A DNA stretch of 64,000 nt from the NCBI RefSeq assembly GCF_000963925.1, contig NZ_BAMV01000017.1:186001-250000 (forward strand). Reading direction: 5' to 3'. The position numbers were made by a program, and so were the translations under genes. This DNA comes from Acetobacter cibinongensis. Lineage in GTDB: Bacteria; Pseudomonadota; Alphaproteobacteria; Acetobacterales; Acetobacteraceae. A model generated the notes under the pieces. That model was not told the DNA's origin and did not search any database. It saw nothing but the letters and a program-made list of their open reading frames with translations. Numbering within the stretch: position 1 is the stretch's first letter; every line of letters starts with the position of its first letter. Positions 1 to 10,064 of the stretch are shown piece after piece.

Positions 1-791
1 TTGGCGGGATTGGGAGTCTTGTTCTTGTGCTGGGGGCTTTATATTTTGGGGTGGACCCAAGGCTGGTCATGAGCCTGCTTGATGGCGGATCAGCTTCTGC
101 GCCATCCGTCTCGCAAAGCACAAGTCAGGATGGGCTGGTGGCTCGGAATGATTCTCAAAAGCGGTTTATCTCCAAGGTTTTGGCCTCAACAGAAGACACA
201 TGGGGCACCTATTTTCAGCAGATGGGCCGCACATATCATGATCCGCGGCTTGTGCTGTTTACGGGAGGCGTGAAGTCCGCCTGCGGTTATGCACAGACCT
301 CCGTAGGGCCGTTTTATTGCCCCGCAGACCATAGGGTTTATCTGGATCTCGCGTTTTTCAGGGAGCTGGAAGGTCGGTTGGGGGCCCGGGGAGACTTCGC
401 AAAAGCGTATGTCGTGGCGCATGAAATCGGCCACCATGTCCAGAACGAGCTTGGCATCATGGCGCGGTATGCAGATATGAACGCCCCCATGCCGGAGAAA
501 GGGGACAACGGTAAGTCTGTCCGGTTGGAATTGCAGGCGGATTGCTTCGCAGGGATATGGGCAAAGCGTGCGGATGACAGCAAGGGTATTTTACAAAGCG
601 GTGATGTGGAGCAGGGCATGAATGCCGCCGCCGCTGTTGGGGATGACAGGCTGCAAAAGCAGGCGCAGGGCTATGTTGTGCCAGACAGCTTTACGCATGG
701 GTCTTCTGCCCAGCGCGTAGAATGGTTCCGGCGGGGGCTTGCCTCAGGCGATGTGAAGCAGTGCGACACGTTTAGCGTGCCGTCTCTGTAA
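1..791 (+). CDS. Neutral zinc metallopeptidase (YpfJ/KPN_00631 type), 5' end outside window
   Basis: This is the C-terminal part of a membrane-anchored putative zinc metallopeptidase. The reading frame is open from the first bases of the window: codons before the GTG at 27 encode a hydrophobic Gly/Leu/Val stretch that runs on into LYFGVDP. That stretch resembles the single N-terminal membrane segment of this family, so the true start lies upstream of the window. The zinc-binding HEIGHH motif sits about 132 residues after position 27. The downstream ELQADCFAG segment matches the family's conserved region and probably holds the third ligand. Physiological substrates of the family are not known. 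The stop codon is followed by an intrinsic terminator, so this is the last gene of its transcript. Confidence 0.85.
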   Translation, partial: GGIGSLVLVLGALYFGVDPRLVMSLLDGGSASAPSVSQSTSQDGLVARNDSQKRFISKVLASTEDTWGTYFQQMGRTYHDPRLVLFTGGVKSACGYAQTSVGPFYCPADHRVYLDLAFFRELEGRLGARGDFAKAYVVAHEIGHHVQNELGIMARYADMNAPMPEKGDNGKSVRLELQADCFAGIWAKRADDSKGILQSGDVEQGMNAAAAVGDDRLQKQAQGYVVPDSFTHGSSAQRVEWFRRGLASGDVKQCDTFSVPSL

Positions 792-820
792 CGTATTTAC
801 ACAGTGTGTTGGACGGGAGA

Positions 821-847
821 AGCAGGGCACTCGCCCTGCTTTTTTAT
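821..847. terminator. Intrinsic terminator between convergent genes
   Basis: An 8-bp stem (AGCAGGGC/GCCCTGCT) with a four-base loop is followed by a T tract on the plus strand. It lies between the metallopeptidase stop and the stop of the convergent aldo/keto reductase. Confidence 0.8.
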
Positions 848-1803
848 TAAGGCGTACTGGCGTGTTCCAGTTCAGCCTTGTCTTCATCCGTCAGGATAAG
901 TGTGGCGGCTTTTGCAAAGCTTGCAACATGGTCCCGCCGTGTGGCGCTTGCAATTGGGGCGGTAACACCCTTGCTGGCAATAAGCCATGCGAGCGCAATT
1001 TCAGCCGGTTTTGCGGCATGGCGTGCTGCAACATGGTCTAGGGCTTGAAGGATACGCAGGCCGCGTTCGGTCAGATATTTTGCAATGCCGTCACCGCGTG
1101 CGCTCTGGCTCAGGTCTTTTTCCGAGCGGTATTTCCCGCTCAAAAAACCAGATGCGAGGCTATAATAGGTCACAACACCCAGATTGTTTTGCAGGCAGAG
1201 GTCTTTCAACGCACCGTCAAAGCCTGAGCGGTCATAAAGATTATATTCCGGTTGCAGCACATCGTAACGGGGCAGGTTGTGTGCCTGAGAGACCGCTAAA
1301 GCATCCCCAAGTTGCTGGGCATCCAGATTGGAGGCTCCTATGGCGCGGATTTTTCCGGCTTTCAGCAGTTTGTCGTACGCCCGGAGGGTTTCCTCGTACG
1401 GTGTGTCCGGGTCTGCCCAGTGTGAAAAATAGAGGTCAATCCGCTCACAACGCAGCCGTTGCAGGCTGCCGTCTATTGCCTCTGTAATCCAGCGTTCGGA
1501 CAGGCCTTTTTGCCCTGCGCCTCCCAGATCTGAGCCTACTTTTGAGAAAATAAGAACCTGATCCCGTTTGGACGGGTTGGCCTTCAGCCAGTTGCCAATA
1601 ATGGTTTCAGACTCACCGCCTTCATTGCCGGGGCACCAGCGGGAGTAAACATCGGCAGTATCAATGGCGTTAAAGCCGTGATCGACGAAGGCGTCCAGAA
1701 TGGCAAAACTGGTTTTTTCATCAATGGTCCAACCAAACACGTTGCCGCCAAAGACCACAGGGGCAATGCGTAAATCGGTTGAGCCAAGTTGGCGAAAGTC
1801 CAT
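847..1803 (-). CDS. Aldo/keto reductase
   Basis: This is a putative cytosolic NADP(H)-dependent aldo/keto reductase of about 318 residues. The start is set at the ATG at 1803 (protein begins MDFRQLG), which has an AAGGGA ribosome site about nine bases upstream. A GTG at 1830 would add nine residues but has no such site. The family tetrad can be seen: Asp and Tyr in DTADVYSRW, Lys in IFSKVG and His in the YFSHWADPDTP stretch. The C-terminal region (SATRRDHV) resembles the NADP-binding segment of the family. The sequence is closest in pattern to the large group of aryl-alcohol-dehydrogenase-like reductases. The substrate cannot be deduced, and the gene appears monocistronic. Confidence 0.85.
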   Translation of the reverse strand: MDFRQLGSTDLRIAPVVFGGNVFGWTIDEKTSFAILDAFVDHGFNAIDTADVYSRWCPGNEGGESETIIGNWLKANPSKRDQVLIFSKVGSDLGGAGQKGLSERWITEAIDGSLQRLRCERIDLYFSHWADPDTPYEETLRAYDKLLKAGKIRAIGASNLDAQQLGDALAVSQAHNLPRYDVLQPEYNLYDRSGFDGALKDLCLQNNLGVVTYYSLASGFLSGKYRSEKDLSQSARGDGIAKYLTERGLRILQALDHVAARHAAKPAEIALAWLIASKGVTAPIASATRRDHVASFAKAATLILTDEDKAELEHASTP

Positions 1804-1953
1804 GACGTTAATCCCTTTTCTGGAAGACACACGGTTACGGTGTGGGTCTTCTGTAAAGCGCCCTTAAAAGGCAGGAATGCTGCCTCAAGGTAACGTCAGT
1901 GTGCTGGCGGCTGTTCCGTAAAAAATAACAGACAAGGCAGCCAACAGGCTCCT

Positions 1954-2370
1954 TTACTGCGCGGATGCCGTTGTGTCTGGCAGGCTGCCAACATTTTCGC
2001 AGGCTTTTACCAGTTTGACATCCGGGTTCTGGGTCTCACACAGTTTGTGCACATCTGGTGCGCACATTTCTATGGAGTTTTCAAAGTCAGATTCCAGAAC
2101 ATCCTGCGCAATGGCGAGGTCCTGATCGTTGGTGTGTTTCTGCTCTTCTTCCAGCAGGGCCTGCGTTTTGTGCAGTTCTTTCAGCGACTCGATGCAGGCT
2201 TCACTCGCGGCTTCAGGCTGAAACTGGAGAACAGCCAGTTCTTTCTGCAACTGCATGTTGGGTACTTTGCTGCGTACCTCGTCTCCGCCTTCTGCATGGG
2301 CGCTCAGCGGCACACACAGGAGGGCAACAAGCAGGGCGGGCAGGGCGGACAAAGCTGTAATTCTGGACAC
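1954..2370 (-). CDS. Small secreted protein of unknown function
   Basis: A 138-residue protein starts at a GTG codon. The first 26 residues form a clear Sec signal peptide: Arg near the N-terminus, then a Leu/Ala/Val core ending SAHA before EGGDE. The mature part is acidic, mostly helical in character (ELAVLQFQPEA, ELHKTQALLEEEQK) and carries four cysteines. Two of them, in MCAPDVHKLC, may form a periplasmic disulphide. No known domain was recognised. It is transcribed toward the aldo/keto reductase across a 150-bp gap, so co-transcription is uncertain. It could be a lineage-specific periplasmic protein; no function is proposed. Confidence 0.6.
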   Translation of the reverse strand: MSRITALSALPALLVALLCVPLSAHAEGGDEVRSKVPNMQLQKELAVLQFQPEAASEACIESLKELHKTQALLEEEQKHTNDQDLAIAQDVLESDFENSIEMCAPDVHKLCETQNPDVKLVKACENVGSLPDTTASAQ

Positions 2371-2536
2371 GCGCGCACACTTTCTGGGTCAGCAGGAAAC
2401 AATAAGCCCATCTGGCTAATGTTTGTGTCCTAGCGTGGTCTTGGGCGTTGGGCCAAGGGGTAAACACCTGTTATTTGGGTTTGGGGGCTATGTGCAGGGT
2501 TGGCATGGGGGCTGATTTGGTGTTATTGCTCGCGGC

Positions 2537-2631
2537 GGAAAGTCAGCGGTGGACGGATACCTTGTTGACCTGGTCAGATCCGGAAGGAAGCAGCCACAGT
2601 GAGTTTCGTCCGGGTCATTGTCTGGCTTTCC
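2537..2631 (+). ncRNA. ffs: Bacterial signal recognition particle RNA (4.5S RNA)
   Basis: The conserved SRP domain IV sequence is present at 2571-2595, including the GGTCAGATCCGGAAGGAAGCAGCC hallmark (given here only as landmarks: GGTCAG, then GGAAGGAAGCAGCC). The ends pair perfectly over ten bases: GGAAAGTCAG at 2537-2546 with CTGGCTTTCC at 2622-2631. This gives a hairpin RNA of about 95 nt, the usual size of the short bacterial form that binds Ffh. Its position just upstream of dnaX is common in Alphaproteobacteria. A second possible closing helix uses GGCGGAA at 2534 and TTCCGCC at 2637, so the mature ends are approximate. Confidence 0.92.
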
Positions 2632-2691
2632 ACCTATTCCGCCCGGCTCTCTGGTAGTCCTGCGGCGTGACCCTTAGTCCTCGGAACTGTC

Positions 2692-4782
<2,091 letters not shown>

Positions 4783-4884
4783 GTCGGGCTGGTTGCGTCT
4801 GCGGTTTGACGTTTGATGACCACCGCACCAGTTATAACCTATGCCAGACTACCTTTCTGGTGGTCAGATTAAGGAGAGCAAACC

Positions 4885-5208
4885 ATGAAGAACCTTGCCG
4901 GACTAATGAAGCAGGCAACGCAGATGCAGGCCAAGATGGAAGCCATGCAGAGCACGCTTGAAGCCATGAACATTGAAGGCTCTGCTGGCGCTGGGATGGT
5001 CAAGATCGTGCTGAGTGGCAAGGGTGACATGCGCTCCATTTCCATTGACCCCAAACTGGCAGACCCTGCGGAAATGGAAATGTTGCAGGACCTTATTCTG
5101 GCTGCCTGCGCAGATGCCCGCACCAAGCTGGACGCGACAGCCGCTGAAGAAATGCAGAAAGTAACAGGCGGCCTTAACCTGCCAGCAGGCATGAAACTGC
5201 CGTTCTAA
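4885..5208 (+). CDS. ybaB: YbaB/EbfC family nucleoid-associated protein
   Basis: This is a small DNA-binding protein (107 residues) of the YbaB/EbfC family, which forms tweezer-shaped dimers on the nucleoid. The N-terminus ([22 protein letters not shown]) is a Met/Gln-rich helix, followed by the family's beta segment ([20 protein letters not shown]) and a C-terminal helix ending in a Gly/Leu/Pro tail. Length and order match the family. A strong AAGGAGAG ribosome site lies a few bases before the ATG. The gene sits between dnaX and recR, its usual place across bacteria, and is probably co-transcribed with both. Confidence 0.95.
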   Translation: MKNLAGLMKQATQMQAKMEAMQSTLEAMNIEGSAGAGMVKIVLSGKGDMRSISIDPKLADPAEMEMLQDLILAACADARTKLDATAAEEMQKVTGGLNLPAGMKLPF

Positions 5209-5244
5209 ACAGCGTTTATCAGCATACAACAGGAACGCGGTCTT

Positions 5245-5841
5245 ATGGGCGGCCATGAAATAGAGCAGCTTATCAAGCTACTGGGTCGCCTGCCGGGGTT
5301 TGGCCCGCGTTCTGCACGCCGTATTGCCCTGTTTCTGCTCCGGGAGCCACAGGCGCGGCTGGCACCGCTGGCGCGTGCGCTGGAACTTGCCGGACAGGCC
5401 GTGAAAACCTGCTCAACCTGCGGAAACCTCGATACATCAGACCCCTGCCATATCTGTACGGACCCGGTGCGGGACCGCAGCATTGTGTGTGTTGTGGAAA
5501 CGGTGGGTGACCTCTGGGCGCTGGAGCGTGCAGGGGTACATAGGGGGGTGTATCAGGTGCTGGGCGGTACTTTGTCCCCCTTGGCGGGCATTGGGCCGGA
5601 AGACCTCAACATTGCTTCACTGCTGGACCGCTTGGCGTGTGGCAGCGTGCGAGAGGTTATTCTAGCCCTTGGGGCCACGGTGGAAGGTGCCACAACCATG
5701 CACTGGCTTATGGACCGTCTGGCAGACTATGATGGCGTTGCCGTTAGTCGCGTAGCGCAGGGTGTGCCAGTTGGCGGCGCTCTGGATGTGCTGGATGATG
5801 GCACACTGGCGGCGGCTCTCGGGGCAAGGCGGCCTGCGTAA
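5245..5841 (+). CDS. recR: Recombination mediator protein RecR
   Basis: RecR acts with RecF and RecO to load RecA onto gapped DNA. The 198-residue product has an N-terminal helix-hairpin-helix (LIKLLGRLPGFGPRSARRIA, residues about 9-28), a zinc finger with Cys56, Cys59, Cys68 and Cys71, and then the Toprim domain starting at VCVVETVGDLWALE. Length is normal for the family. The gene lies 36 bp after ybaB, completing the conserved dnaX-ybaB-recR unit. Confidence 0.97.
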   Translation: MGGHEIEQLIKLLGRLPGFGPRSARRIALFLLREPQARLAPLARALELAGQAVKTCSTCGNLDTSDPCHICTDPVRDRSIVCVVETVGDLWALERAGVHRGVYQVLGGTLSPLAGIGPEDLNIASLLDRLACGSVREVILALGATVEGATTMHWLMDRLADYDGVAVSRVAQGVPVGGALDVLDDGTLAAALGARRPA

Positions 5842-5877
5842 GGCCTGACACAAAGCCGCATAACAGAGAAAGTAGGC

Positions 5878-6675
5878 ATGGCTGACAACCTATTTCCCAT
5901 TTCCGCTAAAATTCCGCGTCGGGCGCTGGTTACCGGCGGCAAAGCCCGCTTGGGTAAGGCCATTGTTCTGGCTCTGGCTGAAGCCGGGTTTGATGTGGCT
6001 ATTCATTACCGGGGCAATGCCGAGGAAGCGGAAAAAACCCGTCAGGCCGTGCTGGCCCTTGGCCGAAAGGCATGCCTTCTTCAAGCCGATATGATGCGGG
6101 AAGAGGAAGTTGAACCGCTGATTGGCAAGGCGGCGGAGGGGCTTGGTGGCCCGCTGGGGGTGTTGGTCAACAACGCCTCTACCTTTGAGCGGGACGAATG
6201 GCATGATGCCACCCGCTCAAGCTGGATAGAGCACATGAAGCCCAACCTGCGCGCCCCATTTGTGCTGATGCAGGACTTTGGCAAGGCTCTGCCAAAAGGG
6301 GCTGAGGGTCTTATCCTCAACATGCTTGACCAGCGTGTGTGGTCACTGACACCCCATTTTGTAAGCTATACCGTGTCCAAAAGTGCTCTCTGGACTTTAA
6401 CGCGCACCATGGCGCTTGCGCTGGCTCCGCATGGCATCCGGGTGAATGCTATTGGTCCTGGGCCGGCAATAGCCAGTGTGCGGCAGTCAGATGAGCAGTT
6501 TGCCCGCCAATGCGCTTCTGTGCCTTTGGGGCACGGCACATCTGCCGCCGAGGTTGCGCGTGCGGCCTTGGCGTTTTTGGCTCTCCCCGCCGTAACAGGT
6601 CAGATGCTGGCTCTTGATGGCGGGCAACATCTGCAATGGTCTCCCGCTGCTGTTGGCAGCCCGCTGGAAGAATAA
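5878..6675 (+). CDS. folM: FolM/pteridine-reductase-type short-chain dehydrogenase
   Basis: This is a cytosolic NADPH-dependent short-chain reductase of 265 residues. The nucleotide-binding motif TGGKARLG (residues 19-26) has the TGxxxRxG form typical of pteridine reductases and FolM, rather than the TGxxxGxG of ordinary SDRs. The catalytic Tyr and Lys are in YTVSK (about 164-168), and LVNNAS is the structural motif. FolM-type enzymes reduce dihydromonapterin or dihydrofolate. The next gene is folB, which supports a pterin or folate role. The symbol is inferred from the motif and context; another SDR substrate remains possible. Confidence 0.75.
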   Translation: MADNLFPISAKIPRRALVTGGKARLGKAIVLALAEAGFDVAIHYRGNAEEAEKTRQAVLALGRKACLLQADMMREEEVEPLIGKAAEGLGGPLGVLVNNASTFERDEWHDATRSSWIEHMKPNLRAPFVLMQDFGKALPKGAEGLILNMLDQRVWSLTPHFVSYTVSKSALWTLTRTMALALAPHGIRVNAIGPGPAIASVRQSDEQFARQCASVPLGHGTSAAEVARAALAFLALPAVTGQMLALDGGQHLQWSPAAVGSPLEE

Positions 6676-6683
6676 AACCCGAC

Positions 6684-7091
6684 ATGACTGTTTTTGCTCC
6701 ATGGGGCGATGAGCCACCCCTACGGTCCCTGTTTCTGAACAACATGGTGGTGGATGCGCATATTGGCATTTTCCCGCATGAGCAGGGGGTGACCCAGCGT
6801 ATCCGGGTTTCTGTCACGTTTGGTGTAGATGATGATGACACCCAGATAATTGGGGTGGATGATCTGAGCCGCACGGTTTCCTATGAACCTGTTGTGCAGT
6901 TGGTGCACCGTATTGTGCGGGAAGGGCATGTCAGGCTGGTTGAAACACTGGCCGAACGCATTGCTGCTGGTGTTCTGGCTGATGAACGCGTGCGTGTGGT
7001 ACGGGTCAAGATTGAAAAGCTGGATGTCTTTGCAGAAATTGAATCCGTAGGCGTTGAGATAGAACGGCGGACGGCGCGCGCCACCCGCTGA
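6684..7091 (+). CDS. folB: Dihydroneopterin aldolase
   Basis: FolB converts 7,8-dihydroneopterin to 6-hydroxymethyl-dihydropterin in folate synthesis. The start chosen at 6684 gives MTVFAPWGD and 135 residues, a little longer than the usual ~120. An earlier in-frame start at 6636 lies inside the upstream gene. The family signature appears as LFLNNMVVDAHIGIFPHEQG, with the conserved Glu in PHEQ. The C-terminal KIEKLDVFAEIESVGVEIER holds the expected Lys. The ATG lies eight bases after the folM-like stop, so the two are probably translated from one message. A strong terminator follows. Confidence 0.85.
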   Translation: MTVFAPWGDEPPLRSLFLNNMVVDAHIGIFPHEQGVTQRIRVSVTFGVDDDDTQIIGVDDLSRTVSYEPVVQLVHRIVREGHVRLVETLAERIAAGVLADERVRVVRVKIEKLDVFAEIESVGVEIERRTARATR

Positions 7092-7109
7092 GAGTAGTGA
7101 AACACGCAT

Positions 7110-7141
7110 AAAAAAAGCCTGCATCAAGCAGGCTTTTTTTA
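7110..7141. terminator. Bidirectional intrinsic terminator
   Basis: AGCCTGC and GCAGGCT arms separated by a short loop are flanked by an A run on the left and a T run on the right. The element can therefore stop transcription from folB and from the convergent TIGR02300-type gene. Confidence 0.9.
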
Positions 7142-7184
7142 CGCTCTGTCCCGGACTTTGGGTCCGGGAGGGTGCTGGTACAAA

Positions 7185-7520
7185 TCAGCTATCGTGCTCA
7201 TCCGTATCCGTGCTGACATCAATATCAGAGCTGATGTCATCATCGTCGTCATCCAGATCGGATGTGTCTTCCATCACATCATCGTCATCGGACTCGGTGT
7301 CCGTATCCAGATCCAGATCCTCGTCATCATCCTTCTTCTTTACCGGGGCTGTATCAGCCGGGTTGGCAGAAAGGCTGTCCGTGCTGCGGCGCAGACGGGA
7401 GACAAGTTCAGGCTGTTCCGTGCTGCATTTCGGGCAGACAGCGGGGGAGCGGTTAAGGTCGTAAAAACGGGCACCACAGGACACGCAGACGCGTTTGGTG
7501 CCGAGATCGGGCTGGGACAT
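7185..7520 (-). CDS. TIGR02300 family protein (zinc-ribbon with acidic tail)
   Basis: This is a small alphaproteobacterial protein of unknown function. The start at 7520 (MSQPDLGTKRVC) is chosen because the conserved family N-terminus begins there; upstream in-frame codons do not look like family sequence. The N-terminal 35 residues contain two CxxC pairs (CVSCGARFYDLNRSPAVCPKC) typical of a zinc ribbon. The remainder is low-complexity and strongly acidic: runs of Asp and Ser/Thr after a short KKK patch. Length is 111 residues. The gene is divergent from aroA. The family has no established role; the acidic tail may bind a basic partner, which is speculation. Confidence 0.8.
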   Translation of the reverse strand: MSQPDLGTKRVCVSCGARFYDLNRSPAVCPKCSTEQPELVSRLRRSTDSLSANPADTAPVKKKDDDEDLDLDTDTESDDDDVMEDTSDLDDDDDDISSDIDVSTDTDEHDS

Positions 7521-7754
7521 CTTGCTACCTGTCGATCCTGAGCAGACATTGGGGGGCATATCACCCCGTAAAATGGGCGATTCCCTGATCGGATCAGCCC
7601 CGATGCCGGAATCACACACAACTCTTTAAGCCGAGGGCAAATGCCACTGCATACGGGCGCTGTCAAACCCCACAAGACTGAAAAGCACGATTTTCCCTAT
7701 TTTAAGGGCAGTTTCCTCCCTCTGGCGGATTGACTTACGGCAGGACAAGCCGGA

Positions 7755-9128
7755 ATGAACATGAGCATGACACAGCCAGTATCCGCCCCATCCCATCCCG
7801 CTGTTCGCTCTTTGCAAGTGAGCCGAATTTCCACACCCCTGACCGGCACTGTGGCCGTGCCGGGTGATAAATCCATCAGCCATCGCTCGCTCATGTTTTC
7901 TGCCCTTGCAGAAGGCGAGACGCGCATTGTGGGCCTGCTGGAAGGTGAGGATGTTCTGCGCACAGCAGACGCCATGCGCGCACTTGGTGCACGGATTACA
8001 CGGGAAGATGATGGCCGCTGGCATGTGCATGGCTGCGGCCTTGGTGCCCTGAAGGAACCAGCCGATGTGCTGGATATGGGCAATTCCGGCACCGCGGCAC
8101 GCCTTTTGTCCGGCTTGCTGGCCAGCCACGGCATGACCTCTGTCATGACCGGCGATGCCAGCCTGCGCCGCCGCCCCATGAAGCGCGTGACCGACCCGTT
8201 GGCCGCAACGGGTGCCGTGTTTTTAGCGCGGGAAGGGGGGCGTCTGCCTTTGGCCATTCAGGGCAATGCCAACCCGCCGCCGCTCAATTATCGCCTGCCT
8301 ATGGCATCGGCTCAGGTTAAATCCGCTGTTTTGCTGGCCGGTTTGAACGCTGAGGGAGAAACCCGGGTTGAAGAACCCGTGCCAACCCGCGACCATACTG
8401 AAAACATGCTGCGCCATTTTGGCGCAAAGGTGAGTGTGGAAGAGACGCCAGAGGGTGGGCGAGTCATCCGCCTGCAAGGGAAACCACGCCTGATTGCGCG
8501 GGATATTACAGTGCCCGGTGATCCTTCCTCAGCGGCTTTTGTGCTTGTTGCGGCGTTGCTGGTTGCCGGGTCGGATGTGGTGATTACCAATGTTGGCCTG
8601 AACCCCCTGCGGACCGGCCTGTTCACCACCCTGCGGGAAATGGGGGCACGGCTGGATATTACCAATGAACGCACGGAAGGCGGAGAACCTGTAGGGGACC
8701 TGCACGTCAAGGCATCCTCCCTTCTGGCCGTGGATGTACCGGCAGACCGTGCTGCTTCCATGATTGATGAATATCCTGTTCTGGCCGTAGCGGCCGCCTA
8801 TGCCCGTGGTATTTCGCGCTTCCGTGGCGTGGAGGAATTGCGTGTTAAGGAAAGTGACCGCTTGGCCTCCACTGTGGCGCTGCTGGAAAAAAATGGCGTG
8901 CGCACCAAAGTGGACGGTAACGACCTGATTATTTACGGCACACAGGGTGCCATTCCCGGTGGCGGTGTTGTGGAGACCCACATGGATCACCGTCTTGCCA
9001 TGAGCGCCTCCGTTCTGGGGCTTGTGGCAGAGAATCCGGTGGAAATTGACGATACCGCGTTTATTGACACCAGCTTTCCCGGTTACTTCCCACTGTTCAA
9101 CAGCCTTGGGGCGGGGTTTACGGCATGA
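7755..9128 (+). CDS. aroA: 3-phosphoshikimate 1-carboxyvinyltransferase (EPSP synthase, class II-like)
   Basis: AroA transfers the enolpyruvyl group from PEP to shikimate-3-phosphate, the sixth step of the shikimate pathway. The 457-residue protein has the signatures VPGDKSISHRS near the N-terminus, RRRPMKRV, ASAQVKSAVLLAG, a TRDHTE loop, NPLRTG, and IDEYPVLAVAAA with ELRVKESDR. The SAQVK, RDHTE and NPLR forms are those of class II enzymes such as Agrobacterium CP4. The glycine that class II glyphosate-tolerant enzymes replace by alanine is retained (GNSGTA, about residue 110). The start has an AGGA site nine bases upstream. The stop overlaps the cmk start by four bases (ATGA), indicating translational coupling. 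Confidence 0.96.
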   Translation: MNMSMTQPVSAPSHPAVRSLQVSRISTPLTGTVAVPGDKSISHRSLMFSALAEGETRIVGLLEGEDVLRTADAMRALGARITREDDGRWHVHGCGLGALKEPADVLDMGNSGTAARLLSGLLASHGMTSVMTGDASLRRRPMKRVTDPLAATGAVFLAREGGRLPLAIQGNANPPPLNYRLPMASAQVKSAVLLAGLNAEGETRVEEPVPTRDHTENMLRHFGAKVSVEETPEGGRVIRLQGKPRLIARDITVPGDPSSAAFVLVAALLVAGSDVVITNVGLNPLRTGLFTTLREMGARLDITNERTEGGEPVGDLHVKASSLLAVDVPADRAASMIDEYPVLAVAAAYARGISRFRGVEELRVKESDRLASTVALLEKNGVRTKVDGNDLIIYGTQGAIPGGGVVETHMDHRLAMSASVLGLVAENPVEIDDTAFIDTSFPGYFPLFNSLGAGFTA

Positions 9129-9769
9129 CACCCCACGGCCCGGTTATTGCTGTTGATGGCCCTGCGGCTGCGGGGAAGGGAACTCTGGCCAAAAAGCTGG
9201 CGCAGGAACTAGGCCTGCCGTATCTGGATACAGGGCTGCTCTACCGTGCTGTTGCGCGGTTGGCGCTGGATGCCGGGCAAGATCCGTCTGGTCCTGCTGA
9301 GAATTTTGCCGAGCACCTGACCCAGCAGGATATGGCCCGCAAGGACCTGCGGACTCCAGACGTTGCGCAGGCTGCCAGCAAGGTGGCAGCTCAACCCGCC
9401 GTGCGTCAGGCACTGGTTGAGACACAGCGCCGGTTTGCAGCAGAGCGTGGCGCGGTGCTGGATGGGCGGGATATTGGCACCGCCATTTTCCCTAATGCGG
9501 ATGTAAAGCTTTTTATCACGGCTTCTCCCGCCACACGGGCCTTGCGCAGATACATGCAGATGCAGGGCAACCCGGCGGCACCGGATGCTGGGGAAAAACT
9601 GGCAGAGATGGAAGCCACGTTAAAGGCACGGGACGCGGCGGATTCCAGCCGTGCAGCAGCACCATTGCAGGTTGCTGCTGATGCAAAGGTGATTGAGACA
9701 GACCACCTGAGTGCGGAGGCCGTTCTGGCGCTGGCCCTGGCCTACACGCGGGAGCGACTCGGCAGCTAG
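9125..9769 (+). CDS. cmk: Cytidylate kinase
   Basis: Cmk phosphorylates CMP and dCMP with ATP. The 214-residue protein carries the P-loop DGPAAAGKGT at about 11-20, the DTGLLYRAV substrate segment and the DGRDIGTAIFPNADVKLFITAS region characteristic of bacterial CMP kinases. Length is at the normal value for the family. The ATG overlaps the aroA stop. The aroA-cmk-rpsA order is a widely conserved bacterial arrangement. Confidence 0.95.
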   Translation: MTPHGPVIAVDGPAAAGKGTLAKKLAQELGLPYLDTGLLYRAVARLALDAGQDPSGPAENFAEHLTQQDMARKDLRTPDVAQAASKVAAQPAVRQALVETQRRFAAERGAVLDGRDIGTAIFPNADVKLFITASPATRALRRYMQMQGNPAAPDAGEKLAEMEATLKARDAADSSRAAAPLQVAADAKVIETDHLSAEAVLALALAYTRERLGS

Positions 9770-10064
9770 CATGGCCTTTCCGCCGGGGGTGGATGTTACC
9801 TGCGCGGCACAACCGCCTGTTTTCAGGCTCCCTCACGTTATTTTCGTGGGGTTTGTGTTGACAATGCGCCGCAGGACGGTGTCTCTGCCAACAGATGCCT
9901 GCTGTTTGACGGCAGGTCTTCGTTTTCTTTCGACATATGGCCTAGCGGACCATGAAGGGCCCTTCCTTCATGCCACGGTCCCGGGCAAGCCGTGCTGCAT
10001 TGGTGGCGCGCAGGAGTGACCGGTTTAGCCACACAGCAGGCCGGTGCAGGATTTACAGTTACAC
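9770..10064 (+). promoter_or_regulatory. Long leader upstream of rpsA
   Basis: This 295-bp stretch has no convincing gene. It holds a TTGACA at 9858-9863 that could be a -35 element, although the sequence 17 bases downstream is a poor -10. It also holds two potential hairpins: CCTGC/GCAGG flanking a short loop near 9899-9917, and a self-complementary GAAGGGCCCTTC near 9954. No strong Shine-Dalgarno precedes the rpsA ATG, as is common for S1 mRNAs. Such leaders often carry S1 autoregulation, but that is inference here. Confidence 0.4.

Noticed and set aside
2448-2657. Small open frame of 69 codons
   Set aside because: It overlaps the SRP RNA completely and has no protein-like features.
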